Shown in pieces: positions 28,542 through 37,411 of a stretch of 64,000 nucleotides of DNA. The translations under genes were made by a program, and so were the position numbers. The stretch is from Micromonospora sp. NBC_01796 (lineage in GTDB: Bacteria; Actinomycetota; Actinomycetes; Mycobacteriales; Micromonosporaceae), in the NCBI RefSeq assembly GCF_035917455.1, contig NZ_CP109078.1:4154001-4218000 (forward strand). Direction: 5' to 3'. Within the stretch, counting starts at the first letter, position 1, and every line of letters begins with the position of its first letter. The notes under the pieces were generated by a model that saw only the letters and a program-made list of their open reading frames with translations, was not told where the DNA came from and searched no databases.

Positions 28542-29657
28542 TCAGTGGGTGATCCTGACTGAGACCGCGGCCTCGGAACTGCGGCCCTGGTCGGTCAGCC
28601 GGTAGACGAACCGATCGGTCTTGCCGGTCTTGCTGTTCGGGGTGAAGACCACGGTCCGGTCGCTGGTGACCCGTACCGTGCCGTACCTCGGCGCGGTGAC
28701 GATCGTGATCTTCGCCTGCCTGCTGGCGGCGTCGTTGGTGAGCACCTGGATGCTGGTCTTCTTCCGGTTGCTCACGCTGACCTTGTCCGCGGCCGCCTTG
28801 GGGGTCTTGACGAAACTGCCGTCGCCGTTGCCGACGAAGTACGTGACCTCACCGGTCGCGGTGTCCCTGGTCACCACGTCGGGGATGCGGTCGCCGTTGG
28901 TGTTCTGCACCCTGACTGTCCACGAGTGGTCCCCGTACGGGTCGCCCTGCAGGTGCCAGGCCACCCCGTCGTCACGGATCGCCACCACCCCGGAGAAGTA
29001 GTCCGCGCAGCCCTCCACGTAGGCGATGACCACGTCCATCGCCCCGTTGCCGTTGAAGTCGGCGAGGGTGTACTGCGGGCGGCCGGAGCACCAGGCGATC
29101 GGGCCCGGGGTCAGCCCGCCGTCGGGGGTGTTCAGGTAGGTGCTGAACCCGTCGCCCTGGTCGGTCCACTGGTAGACGTCCTGGCGGCCGTCGCCGTTGA
29201 AGTCGGCCAGTCCGATGAAGCTGGGCTGGAAGATCGCGTCGAAGCCGGCCGAGGGTTTGAAGTTCTCCAGGATCAGCAGGTCGTGCTCGATCGGATGGGG
29301 ACGGCCCCCGAACCAGGCGAGGACGAGTTCGATGCTGTCGTTCCCGCCGAGGTCCACGGCCACCCCCAGGTCGGGGCAGTTGGCCTCCGCCCCGTCCAGG
29401 GTGAGGTACGGGTACTGCTTCGGCGGCAGGTACCCGCCGCCGGACTTGCCCAGGCGTACCGAGACCGTGCAGTCGAGCAACGGGGCGCGACTGAGTGACG
29501 GAGCGCTCTCCAACATGGCCTGGTCGACCAACCCGTCGTGGTTGAGGTCCCCGATCATGGGTTCACCCTGACCCCCGGCCCACGCGGCGGGTGCCACCCC
29601 ACCCACGGCGGCCATGGCCGCCGCGATGGCCACCACCGCTAAGCGCTTTCCCCACAT
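28542..29657 (-). CDS. Secreted FG-GAP/VCBS repeat protein, paralog 2
   Basis: A 371-residue exported protein built like its neighbour: signal peptide (to about residue 27, APAAWAG), Ca-binding loops DLNHDGLVD, DFNGDGRQD and NTNGDRIPD, and a C-terminal ITIVTAPRYGTVRV...VVFTPNSKTGKTDRFVYRL domain. Long blocks such as FIGLADFNGDGRQDVYQWTD are nearly identical to paralog 1, so the pair arose by tandem duplication. ATG 29657 has a GAGGAGAT site. A hairpin at 28452-28482 separates the two genes, and each has its own copy of the upstream element. Confidence 0.82.
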   Translation of the reverse strand: MWGKRLAVVAIAAAMAAVGGVAPAAWAGGQGEPMIGDLNHDGLVDQAMLESAPSLSRAPLLDCTVSVRLGKSGGGYLPPKQYPYLTLDGAEANCPDLGVAVDLGGNDSIELVLAWFGGRPHPIEHDLLILENFKPSAGFDAIFQPSFIGLADFNGDGRQDVYQWTDQGDGFSTYLNTPDGGLTPGPIAWCSGRPQYTLADFNGNGAMDVVIAYVEGCADYFSGVVAIRDDGVAWHLQGDPYGDHSWTVRVQNTNGDRIPDVVTRDTATGEVTYFVGNGDGSFVKTPKAAADKVSVSNRKKTSIQVLTNDAASRQAKITIVTAPRYGTVRVTSDRTVVFTPNSKTGKTDRFVYRLTDQGRSSEAAVSVRITH

Positions 29658-29735
29658 GAAGATCTCCTCGCCACACCGGTCAACCCCCGCAGAGCCGACC
29701 TCTATCTAGGACGTTAGGCGTCAATGGGTATAAGC

Positions 29736-29767
29736 GGTACTTTCTGACCTTGATCTGACATTCACCT
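29736..29767 (-). promoter_or_regulatory. Conserved upstream element, VCBS paralog 2
   Basis: Counterpart of 28351-28383, located 79 bases before the ATG at 29657. An ATTCAC/GTGAAT hairpin (29759-29778) overlaps its distal end and could be a second protein-binding site. Confidence 0.55.
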
Positions 29768-29837
29768 TGTCTAGTGAATAGGGTGCATAACACCGCATAA
29801 TGCCGGTCCCGCCGGAAGCCCCGTACTCTTGGTCAAC

Positions 29838-30164
29838 GTGAGCCCCCGTCGTAATCGACCCCGCGCCGAGGACCCCGCCCCACTGGACGGCGAGCGAGCC
29901 CGGCGTGGCGTCGAGGCAGTGCAGAGCTGGCGTGACGGCGACTGGCAGGTACGTTCCATCACCGCCGGTGGCGCAGTCAAAACCTACCGTTGCCCCGGCT
30001 GCCAGCAGGAGATAGTGCCCGGCACGGCGCACCTGGTGGCCTGGCCGGCTGACGGTCGCGGCGACCTCACCGACCGCCGGCACTGGCACAGCGGCTGCTG
30101 GCGGGCACGCGAGCGGCGGGCCCCCACCGTCGAACGCTCGCGCAGCGCTCCCAGGTACGGCTGA
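29838..30164 (+). CDS. Small Cys/His-rich conserved actinobacterial protein
   Basis: A 108-residue basic protein. The middle reads YRCPGCQQEIVPGTAHLVAW, then HWHSGCWRARERR, a C-x2-C plus His/Cys arrangement that suggests a structural zinc site resembling a truncated HNH or zinc-ribbon fold. Homologs in actinobacteria are often labelled ATP/GTP-binding without evidence; I assign no function. GTG 29838 is preceded by TACTCT with an 8-base spacer, fitting a leaderless start. It diverges from VCBS paralog 2. Confidence 0.7.
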   Translation: MSPRRNRPRAEDPAPLDGERARRGVEAVQSWRDGDWQVRSITAGGAVKTYRCPGCQQEIVPGTAHLVAWPADGRGDLTDRRHWHSGCWRARERRAPTVERSRSAPRYG

Positions 30165-30245
30165 TCCCGGTACCGATCGGGGATCTTCGTCACGCTCCAC
30201 CCGTCCCGGCTGACGTGATCGTCCCGATCGAGCGAGACTTGACCG

Positions 30246-31067
30246 GTGAGCACAGCGATCCGCGCGTCGTCCATCCTGCCCGCGCGGCGGGAAGAGATCG
30301 AACTGCACACCGCCGACGGGCTGCGCCTGGTCGGCGAGCTGGCCCTGCCGGCCGACCGGCCACCGGTGGCCACCCTGGTCTGTCTGCACCCGCTGCCCAC
30401 CCACGGCGGGATGATGGACAGCCACGTGCTGCGCAAGGCCGCCTGGCGGCTGCCCGCCCTGGCCGACCTGGCCGTGCTCCGGTTCAACACCCGGGGCACC
30501 GGCAGCGTGCAGGGCACCAGCGAGGGCACCTTCGACAACGGCGTCGCGGAACGGTACGACGTCGCCGCCGCGATCGAGTACGCGGAGTTCGCCGAACTGC
30601 CCGACATCTGGCTCCTCGGCTGGTCCTTCGGCACCGACCTGACCCTCAGGTACGGCTGCGACCCGGGGGTGACCGGGGCGATCCTGCTCTCCCCGCCGCT
30701 GCGCTTCTCCTCCCCTGCGGACCTGACCGTCTGGGCCGAGTCCGGCAAGCCGCTCACCGCCCTGGTCCCCGAGTTCGACGACTACCTCCGCCCGGACGAG
30801 GCACGCCGCCGGTTCGGGGTGATTCCGCAGGCCGAGGTGGTCGGGGTCCCCGGAGCCAAGCACCTCTGGGTCGGCGACGCCGAGACCGTACTCGACGAGG
30901 TGGTCCGACGGGTCAACCCGGCCGTACCGGTCCCGCTGCCGTCGAGTTGGGACGGTCCGATGACCTCCGGCGACGCCAGCGCGTACGCCGACCGTACGGT
31001 GGCGGCCTTCGGTGAGCGGCCGGTGGGACCGCGCCCGACCGACCAGACTCCGGGTGCGGCGGGCTGA
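30246..31067 (+). CDS. Alpha/beta hydrolase (dienelactone hydrolase/CocE-like)
   Basis: A 273-residue protein: LVCLHPLPTHGGMMDSHVL replaces the usual HG motif, RFNTRGTGSVQGTSEG follows, and the nucleophile elbow is LLGWSFGTD (Ser). An acid candidate lies in VPEFDDYL and a His in PGAKHLWVG. It resembles short-chain alpha/beta hydrolases often annotated as alpha/beta superfamily hydrolase YheT- or CocE-like. The substrate is unknown. GTG start, 81 bases after the zinc-ribbon-like gene. It converges on the polysaccharide block that begins at 31104. Confidence 0.78.
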   Translation: MSTAIRASSILPARREEIELHTADGLRLVGELALPADRPPVATLVCLHPLPTHGGMMDSHVLRKAAWRLPALADLAVLRFNTRGTGSVQGTSEGTFDNGVAERYDVAAAIEYAEFAELPDIWLLGWSFGTDLTLRYGCDPGVTGAILLSPPLRFSSPADLTVWAESGKPLTALVPEFDDYLRPDEARRRFGVIPQAEVVGVPGAKHLWVGDAETVLDEVVRRVNPAVPVPLPSSWDGPMTSGDASAYADRTVAAFGERPVGPRPTDQTPGAAG

Positions 31068-31103
31068 GCCGAACCGGGGGTATGCCGGTAGCGGTCGTCC
31101 GGG

Positions 31104-32066
31104 TCAGTTTGCGCTGGCCCGAGGCTCGACGACCTCCACCGCGGGCAGTTCCGCCCCGGCCGGCCAGCCGGCCAACCAGGTACGCCGCTCGGCCCAGACC
31201 TCGCGCCAGTAACCCGCCCGTCCGGTGAGCCGGGCACCGGCGGCGCGTACCGCCACCCCGGTGGCCAGCAGCGCCCGTCCGACCGCCGCCCGCCGCCGTG
31301 GCCAGCGCAGCCGCAGGTACGTGGTCTTGCCGCGGAGCAGCATCACCCGCTTGCCGACGCCGGTCGAGGACGCCCCGCCGACGTGCACCACCCGGGCACC
31401 GGGCACCAGGACCGGGGACGCCCCGAGCAGGGTGGCCCGGTGGCACAGGTCGATGTCCTCGCTGTACATGAAGTAGTCCGGGAGGAAGCCGCCCAGTTCG
31501 GCGAAGAGCGAGCGCTGCAACAGCAGCAGGCAGCCGGACGCCGCCGGAACCGGTGCGGGCACCGAGCGGTCCAGTCCGGGCAACTCCTCCGGATTGAACA
31601 GCCGGGACCGGCGGAACACGGTGGAGAGCCCGGTCGCGAAGCAGACGTAGCCCCAGAGCGAGGGCAGGGCGAACGCCGAGCGGCCGTCGTCGGTGTGGTC
31701 TTCGTGCAGCGTACGGCCGGTGTAGACGCGGTGCTCCGGGTGCGCGCGGGCGTACGCGACGAACTCGCCGATGACGTCGCCGACCGGCTCGGTGTCGGGG
31801 TTGAGCAGCAGGATCCAGGTGCCCCGGGCACGGGCCGCGCCGACGTTCACCGCCCGGCCGAAGCCGACGTTGCGGGCCAGTCGGACCACCCGTACCTCGG
31901 GAAACTCCGCCGTCACCGCGTCCGCCGAACCGTCGGTCGACGCGTTGTCGACCACGACCACCTCGTACGACCCGGACGGGCTCGCCGTACGGAGGGTGGC
32001 CAACGCACGCAGGATCAGGTCACGGGTCTGGTACGAGACGATGACAACACTGACCGCCGGGCTCAT
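31104..32066 (-). CDS. GT2 glycosyltransferase (rhamnosyltransferase-like)
   Basis: A 320-residue transferase: GT-A fold start SVVIVSYQTRDLILRALATL, the nucleotide-sugar motif VVDNASTDGSADAV, the DxD equivalent LLLNPDTEP, and the acceptor-side FMYSEDIDLCHRATLLG. This pattern is typical of rhamnosyl/galactosyltransferases in O-antigen and mycobacterial galactan pathways. The C-terminal 70 residues are basic and may contact membrane. It is the last gene of the minus-strand block; its ATG overlaps the upstream stop (ATGA). Confidence 0.88.
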   Translation of the reverse strand: MSPAVSVVIVSYQTRDLILRALATLRTASPSGSYEVVVVDNASTDGSADAVTAEFPEVRVVRLARNVGFGRAVNVGAARARGTWILLLNPDTEPVGDVIGEFVAYARAHPEHRVYTGRTLHEDHTDDGRSAFALPSLWGYVCFATGLSTVFRRSRLFNPEELPGLDRSVPAPVPAASGCLLLLQRSLFAELGGFLPDYFMYSEDIDLCHRATLLGASPVLVPGARVVHVGGASSTGVGKRVMLLRGKTTYLRLRWPRRRAAVGRALLATGVAVRAAGARLTGRAGYWREVWAERRTWLAGWPAGAELPAVEVVEPRASAN

Positions 32067-32905
32067 CGGGAGGTTCCTTCCACCGGGGTGCGACTGGACT
32101 CGTCCCGTCCCCAGCCCTGTTGGGTGGCGTTTCGTCGGCCGGCGATCCCGGCCAGGACGGTCAGCGCCGCGTAACAGACCCCGGCCGGCAGCAGCCACGG
32201 GCGCGGCAGCACCACGTCGACCAGCCAGGAGGCGCGCCTGGCCCGGCGTACCCGGTTGTCGGTGGCCCGCATGGCGGCGTTGCCGGCGCGGACCCGGCCG
32301 AGCCGGCGGAGCAGGTCCCGGGTCTGCCGCGGGGTGGCCACCACCGTGGTCACCGCCCCGATCTCCCGCTTCTCGCCCACCTCGAAGAGCGAGTCCAGGA
32401 AGAGGTCGTCCGCGACCAGGCCGGGGAACCGGTCGAACCGGGCCCGACCGGCGGCGGAGAGGACGATGGCGCCACGACCGAAGAGCGCGTCCCGGAACGC
32501 GGGCAGCCGCGAGTTGATCGCGTAGTAGCCGCGTACCGCCAGCGGGCGGCCGGACACGTCCAACCGCCGGGCCGGGGCGGCGGCCAGCAGGGTATCGGCG
32601 GTGACCGCCGAGGCGAGGGTCCGGGCACCGGCCGCGGAGAGTTCGATGTCCGCGTCGAGGTAGATCCGGGGAAACCGGGTGGCGGCCTCGTCGCCGGCGT
32701 TCAGCGCCGCCGCCTTGGACGCCTCGACCAGTTCCACGACCTGTACGCCGGGCACCGACCGGGCCGCCTCGGCGGTCGCGTCGGTGCAGCCGTTGGCCAC
32801 CACGAGCACCTCGAACTCACCCGGCGCTGCACCGTCGAGCAGCCGGCGCAGGCACCGGGGAAGCACCGCCGCCTCGTTGTGTGCGGCGATCACCACGCTG
32901 GTCAC
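32063..32905 (-). CDS. GT2 glycosyltransferase with C-terminal membrane segment
   Basis: A 280-residue protein with TSVVIAAHNEAAVLPRCLRRLL, EVLVVANGCTDATAEAARS, YLDADIELS (DxD) and FDRFPGLVADDLFLDSLF. This is the GT-A layout seen in cell-wall glycan transferases. A hydrophobic segment (about residues 243-263, LPAGVCYAALTVLAGIAG) may anchor it. GTGA and ATGA overlaps with both neighbours indicate strict co-translation. The donor sugar is unknown. Confidence 0.85.
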   Translation of the reverse strand: MTSVVIAAHNEAAVLPRCLRRLLDGAAPGEFEVLVVANGCTDATAEAARSVPGVQVVELVEASKAAALNAGDEAATRFPRIYLDADIELSAAGARTLASAVTADTLLAAAPARRLDVSGRPLAVRGYYAINSRLPAFRDALFGRGAIVLSAAGRARFDRFPGLVADDLFLDSLFEVGEKREIGAVTTVVATPRQTRDLLRRLGRVRAGNAAMRATDNRVRRARRASWLVDVVLPRPWLLPAGVCYAALTVLAGIAGRRNATQQGWGRDESSRTPVEGTSR

Positions 32906-33744
32906 CAGGGTGCCCGTCCGGTCAGGGCGAGCCGGATCCGGCGGGTGACCGTACGCCGTCGCCGCCGCCACCCCTGGTATTCCCGCAGGTCGAGCGGGGC
33001 GGCCTGGACCACCCGGGCGGAGTGGCGCATCTGCTCGGTCCACTCGGCAACCGTCGTGACCCCGGTCCGCTTCGCCGACAGGGGGCGGCGGGCCATGAAG
33101 TCGGCGTCGGTCAGGTAGATGGTGTGCGGGCTGCGCGGATCGTCCATGTGGTCCTCGGGCAGGAACGGGTGGTACCAGCCGTTGACCCAGCCGAGCCGGG
33201 CGGCGCGCAGGCACCAGGTGGTGAAGGTGTCCTGCTCGGCCAGCGGACCCACCTGGCGGATCACCTCGCGCTTGAGCAGGTAACCGCTGCCCTGCACCCA
33301 GTGGTTGCGCAGCAGCCGGTGCCCGCCCGGGTACTCGGCCAGCTTCGCGGCGACCAGGCTGTCGTCCACGTCCTCGTCCGGGAACCGCCAGGTGCCGATC
33401 ACCCCGAACTGCGGTACGTCGTCGTGCGCCCGGCGCAGGGTCGAGATCCAGGTCGGGTCGGGCAGGCAGTCGTCGTCCACCTTGCTCAGGTAGTCGCCGG
33501 TCGCCTCCCGCCAGAGCCAGTTGGTCGGCTCACGCAGCCCGGCGTTGACCTCGCTGTGGTGGAACCGGTGCACCCTCGGGTGGTGGCGCAGCTCCTCGAC
33601 CGCGTCGAGGGTCGCCCGGTCGGTGCCGTTGTGCCAGAGCCAGACCCGGGCGTCCGGGGGGCAGGTGCCGAGCAGGTGCGGCAGCGAGAGCCGGACGTAC
33701 TCCGGCCGGTCGTACGTGATCATGAGAATGTCGATACCGGTCAC
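32902..33744 (-). CDS. Glycosyltransferase, GT2-like
   Basis: A 280-residue protein: DILMITYDRPEYVRLSLPHLL, VWLWHNGTDRATLDAVEEL, the metal motif YLSKVDDDCLPDPTWI and WCLRAARLGWVNGWYHPFLPEDHMDDP. The fold and DDD motif are GT-A; it diverges from the two downstream GT2 enzymes and resembles glycosyltransferases of capsule clusters. The GTG start at 33744 lies 25 bases from the upstream polymerase stop. Confidence 0.8.
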   Translation of the reverse strand: MTGIDILMITYDRPEYVRLSLPHLLGTCPPDARVWLWHNGTDRATLDAVEELRHHPRVHRFHHSEVNAGLREPTNWLWREATGDYLSKVDDDCLPDPTWISTLRRAHDDVPQFGVIGTWRFPDEDVDDSLVAAKLAEYPGGHRLLRNHWVQGSGYLLKREVIRQVGPLAEQDTFTTWCLRAARLGWVNGWYHPFLPEDHMDDPRSPHTIYLTDADFMARRPLSAKRTGVTTVAEWTEQMRHSARVVQAAPLDLREYQGWRRRRRTVTRRIRLALTGRAPW

Positions 33745-33769
33745 GCGTACACCTCGGTGGTTCGCTCGG

Positions 33770-35122
33770 TCATGACGCCCCGCTGGAGTTGATGCGTTCG
33801 GCCCTGGTCAGCCGCCACAGCGCCCCGGCGAGGCCGAGCAGCAGATGCACCGTGATGAAGTAGGTCGTGAAGTAGAGGGCGTCGAAGGTGAAGGCGGAGA
33901 CCGCCGCCACGCCGATCGTCACCGCCAGGACGGCGGCCAGGTCCCGGTCCCGCTCGCTGGCGGCGAACCGGCGTACCCGGCCGGCGACCACGATGCCGAC
34001 CAGGAAGAACATCGCCAACCCGGCCACCCCGACGATGCCGGTGCTGACCAGGGTGACCAGCCACTGGTTGTCGAGCAACTGGTACAGCTCGGGTAACCAG
34101 GTGCCGACGCCCCGGCCGAACCACGGCCGTTCCTTGATGTACGGCGCGACGAACGCGTAGTCCTCCAGCCGGCCCTGCACGCTCGGGTCGTTCTCACCGG
34201 CGAACAGCAGTGCGCGCAGGGTGGCGAGCAGACCCGGCTTGCCGACCTGGATCAGCGCCGCGAGGAAAAACCCGATCACCAGTACGTTGAACGTGGTGCG
34301 CAGCGGCCAGACCAGGATGAACAGCAGGATCGCGGCGCCGAGGGCGAGCACCCCGGTACGGGACAGCGAGATCGGGATGACCGCCGCCTGGATCATGGCG
34401 AGGGTGCCGTAGATCTGCCGGCCGCGCCGGTTGTCGGAGAAGCGGGCGTAGTGGATCGCGACCACCAGCCCGATCACCATCAGCACGCTGAACTCGATGT
34501 AGTGCCCGGCCGTACCGGCGACCCGGACCAGCCCGCCGCCACCGCGGGCGTCGAAGCCGATCAGGTCCTTCTGGAAGGTCAGCAGCGGTGGCAGCTTGAG
34601 ATAGGTGGTGAAGTCCACCCGGAGGATGAACTGGGCCAGCGCGAAGAGCGCCATCACCGTCGAGCCCCAGGCCAGCGCCCGGAGCACGTGGTCGATCCGC
34701 TCCCGGGTGAGGACCCCGTCGGCCGCCGCGAGCATCACACCCGCCCCGGCCAACGCCATCAGGATGGTCCGGTCCGCGCTGTTCGCCTCCAGCACCGACA
34801 TGCCCCGCGCCTCGCCCGCGATGTACGACACACCCATCGTGGCCAGGTAGAACGCCAGAGCCCAGCGCATCGGCTGCTGGCCCCGGGTGACCAGGGTGGG
34901 GTGCAGCCGGGTCAGGCCCCACCAGACGATCAGGAAGAACCCGATGATGACGCCCGGCCGACCGAGCGTGGTCAGCGGCGGGAAGATCAGCCGGGCGGGC
35001 AGCAGGTAGGCGAGCAGGACGGAGGCGATCAGTACGGCGGTCGCGTCCGGGAAGTGGCGTACGCCCGGAGTGACGCCGTCGTACACCGTGGCGGATCGTC
35101 GCGAGGAAAGGTACGTGGGCAC
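33770..35122 (-). CDS. O-antigen ligase/polymerase-like membrane protein (Wzy-like)
   Basis: A 450-residue protein with about ten to twelve hydrophobic helices and one large outer loop (about residues 295-350). The loop ends in RPWFGRGVGTWLPELYQLLDNQWLVTLVSTGIVG, the pattern shared by the Wzy_C/O-antigen ligase family (G-x-G...D-N-x-W/Y). It probably polymerises lipid-linked repeat units outside the membrane. Its place between Wzz-like and glycosyltransferase genes supports this. GTG start; 35 bases after the Wzz-like stop. Confidence 0.85.
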   Translation of the reverse strand: MPTYLSSRRSATVYDGVTPGVRHFPDATAVLIASVLLAYLLPARLIFPPLTTLGRPGVIIGFFLIVWWGLTRLHPTLVTRGQQPMRWALAFYLATMGVSYIAGEARGMSVLEANSADRTILMALAGAGVMLAAADGVLTRERIDHVLRALAWGSTVMALFALAQFILRVDFTTYLKLPPLLTFQKDLIGFDARGGGGLVRVAGTAGHYIEFSVLMVIGLVVAIHYARFSDNRRGRQIYGTLAMIQAAVIPISLSRTGVLALGAAILLFILVWPLRTTFNVLVIGFFLAALIQVGKPGLLATLRALLFAGENDPSVQGRLEDYAFVAPYIKERPWFGRGVGTWLPELYQLLDNQWLVTLVSTGIVGVAGLAMFFLVGIVVAGRVRRFAASERDRDLAAVLAVTIGVAAVSAFTFDALYFTTYFITVHLLLGLAGALWRLTRAERINSSGAS

Positions 35123-35157
35123 GTCATCCGCTCCGTCGGTACGTCATCGGGGCGTGG

Positions 35158-36060
35158 TTATTTGCCCGTGTCGTCGGCGGGACGGCGGACCGCTGTGAGC
35201 AGGATGGTGTCGTCGGACTGCGGTGCGCGGACGAAGTCCGCCGAGATGTGCGGCGCGCCGCTGGACCGGTCACCGGTGCCGGAGGTCGGCGCCGGGGCGC
35301 CGAGGTTGCCCACCACCTGCGTGGCGTCGCTGGAGTCCATGCTGCCCTTCGGCCCGGGGATCGGCCGTCGGGCGCCGCCGACCGTCGCCTGCCCGGCGTT
35401 CCAGGCCATCGACGGGCGCGTACCGTGCCGGTCGTCGCGCCGGGCGCGCTCCCGGCGGCGGACGATCGCGTCGTAACCGACGGCCGCCGCGGCGGCGAGC
35501 AGGAGGCCGATCGCGATCACCACGATCTGGGCGCGGAGCACGTTGGACCGGGACTGGACGATGTTCAGGCCCGGGTCGAGCACCTGGGTGGTGATCTGCT
35601 CGCCGGCCTTGGGCTTGTACTCGGCCTGCTTGCCGGCGACCTCGTCGCCGACCAGCTTGGTCACCGCGGTGACCGTGGCCAGCGCCTCGCCGTGGCTGGC
35701 GGCGGTCACGTCGATGGTCAGGATGGGACTGCGGTTGACCAGCCCGACCTCGTACTCGCTGTTGCCGCCGGCCGCCTCGACCTTGGCCCGGGCCTCGTGT
35801 GCGGAGATCGAGATCTGGACCGCCTGGGCCATCGCGTTCTCGCCGACCCGCAGCCACGGGTTACCCGGCTGGGGGCTGGCGTTCGGTGCGGGCGCGGCGG
35901 GGCTGGTCGTCGGTGGGACGAGCAGGACCGCGGCCGAGGTTTTGTATTCGGGTTGGATCACGACGCTGAGGGTGAATGCAGCCGCGAGGGTCAGGACCAC
36001 GACCGGTGTCGTGACATACCATCGCCGAAACATGAGTTTCAGCAGGTCGAGAAGGTCCAT
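35158..36060 (-). CDS. Chain-length determinant (Wzz/PCP-like) protein
   Basis: A 300-residue protein with a Wzz-type layout: short cytoplasmic N-terminus (MDLLDLLKLMFRRWYV), transmembrane helix about 15-35, an extracytoplasmic domain (about 36-175), and a second helix (about 178-200). The periplasmic end Q-x-LDPG-x-NIVQSRS precedes helix 2, replacing the Pro-rich segment of classical Wzz. The C-terminal 95 residues are basic then Ser/Thr/Gly-rich, with no Walker motifs, so it lacks a fused tyrosine kinase. It likely sets polymer length with the Wzy-like protein. Confidence 0.82.
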   Translation of the reverse strand: MDLLDLLKLMFRRWYVTTPVVVLTLAAAFTLSVVIQPEYKTSAAVLLVPPTTSPAAPAPNASPQPGNPWLRVGENAMAQAVQISISAHEARAKVEAAGGNSEYEVGLVNRSPILTIDVTAASHGEALATVTAVTKLVGDEVAGKQAEYKPKAGEQITTQVLDPGLNIVQSRSNVLRAQIVVIAIGLLLAAAAAVGYDAIVRRRERARRDDRHGTRPSMAWNAGQATVGGARRPIPGPKGSMDSSDATQVVGNLGAPAPTSGTGDRSSGAPHISADFVRAPQSDDTILLTAVRRPADDTGK

Positions 36061-36121
36061 CGATCGACCCCTTTGGGTGCGCGAACGGATGCGTCAGAGA
36101 AATGGCGAGGTTGGTCCGGAC

Positions 36122-37411
36122 TCACGGGACCGCCTCTTTCGTACCATGTTGGGGCCCGGTCTGGCGTGCGGCATCCGTCCCGATTTTGGGTGAAACCGAG
36201 TTGTAACTCGCCGGGTTGCGCCGAAGCAACCGATCCCAGAGCCGGATGTACGCCTTCGCCTGATGGTCCCAGGCTAGCTGCTCGGTGAACCGACGCCGGG
36301 CAACCACGCTCATCGCGGCGCGGGCCGAGTCGTCGCCGAGTAGCTGGTCAAGGGCCTTGGCGAGCTCGTCGGGGGAGCCCGTGGGCACGTAGGTGGCCGC
36401 GCCCTCGGCGGTGCGCCGCGTCTCCAGCAGGTCCACCGCGACCACCGGAAGGCCGCGGGCGACGTATTCCACGGTTTTCGCCATCGTCGACAATTCAGCC
36501 ATTCGGGTGGGTGGGTCCGGCTGAATGGCGATCGAAGCCGACCGCAGTAGTGCGTCGACCTCGTCGGCCTCCAGCCATCCGGTGAACCGGACCACATCGG
36601 AGATACCGCGTTGGCTGACCAGCTGGCGCAGTTCGGGGAGGCTGTCGCCGTCGCCGGCCACCACCATCCGCCAGTCCTCGGTGCCGCGCAGTCCGACCAG
36701 TCGCTCGGCGGCCAGCACCGCCGCGTCAACGTGATCCTGCGGGTTGATGACGCCGAGGTAGACGATGGTGTGCCGGTCCGGCGCGCCGGTCGCCGGATCC
36801 GTGGCGGCCGGTCCGACCTCGGCCACGGTGGGTCCATTGCGGACCACCACCACCCGCTCCGGATCGCACCCGCCCCGGCTGATCGCGAGTTCCCGGTACG
36901 ACTCGTTGGTCGAGACCACGGCCGAGGCGCAGCGCCAGGAGAGCTTCTCGAACAGTCGCAGGACCCGCAGCACGGCCGGCCGGGGCGAGCCCGGCTTGCA
37001 CTCGTACAACTCGGGGCTCAGGTCGTGGTGGTCGAAGACGAACGGCCGGCCGAGGGCCCGCATCAGGAGGGCGACCGGCCAGAACACGTCCGGCGGGTTG
37101 CACGCCTGCACGGCGTCAACCCGCTCGCGCAGCATGATCCCGAGCAGTCGGGTGGTGACCGCGATCAGGGCCCAGGCGAACTCGGCGGCGAAGGAGAGCA
37201 CCCCGGAACCGGCCAGCGGTTGGGGGAAGGACCGGATCGCGGTGCTCGCGGATCCGGGTAAATGGGTCAACCGCCCTGGGCCGCGTGGGCAGATCACGGT
37301 GACCCGGTAACCGGCGGCTTCCAGCGCCAGGCACTCCCGGATCACTCGGCGGTCCCGTTCCACGGGCAGGTTGACCACCACGATGACGACATGTGGACGT
37401 GGGTTGGCCAT
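36122..37411 (-). CDS. GT4-family glycosyltransferase
   Basis: A 429-residue GT-B transferase. The N-terminal acceptor domain has VVNLPVERDRRVIRECLALEAAGYRVTVICPRG and FDHHDLSPELYECKPG. The C-terminal donor domain has IVYLGVINPQDHVDAAVLA, VVAGDGDSLPELRQL, FTGWLEADEVDALL and IAIQPDPPTRMAELSTMAKTVEYVARGLPVVAVDL, where the E-x7-E-like segment is partly altered. It is the first gene of the minus-strand polysaccharide block and is separated from the Wzz-like gene by 61 bases. Confidence 0.88.
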   Translation of the reverse strand: MANPRPHVVIVVVNLPVERDRRVIRECLALEAAGYRVTVICPRGPGRLTHLPGSASTAIRSFPQPLAGSGVLSFAAEFAWALIAVTTRLLGIMLRERVDAVQACNPPDVFWPVALLMRALGRPFVFDHHDLSPELYECKPGSPRPAVLRVLRLFEKLSWRCASAVVSTNESYRELAISRGGCDPERVVVVRNGPTVAEVGPAATDPATGAPDRHTIVYLGVINPQDHVDAAVLAAERLVGLRGTEDWRMVVAGDGDSLPELRQLVSQRGISDVVRFTGWLEADEVDALLRSASIAIQPDPPTRMAELSTMAKTVEYVARGLPVVAVDLLETRRTAEGAATYVPTGSPDELAKALDQLLGDDSARAAMSVVARRRFTEQLAWDHQAKAYIRLWDRLLRRNPASYNSVSPKIGTDAARQTGPQHGTKEAVP

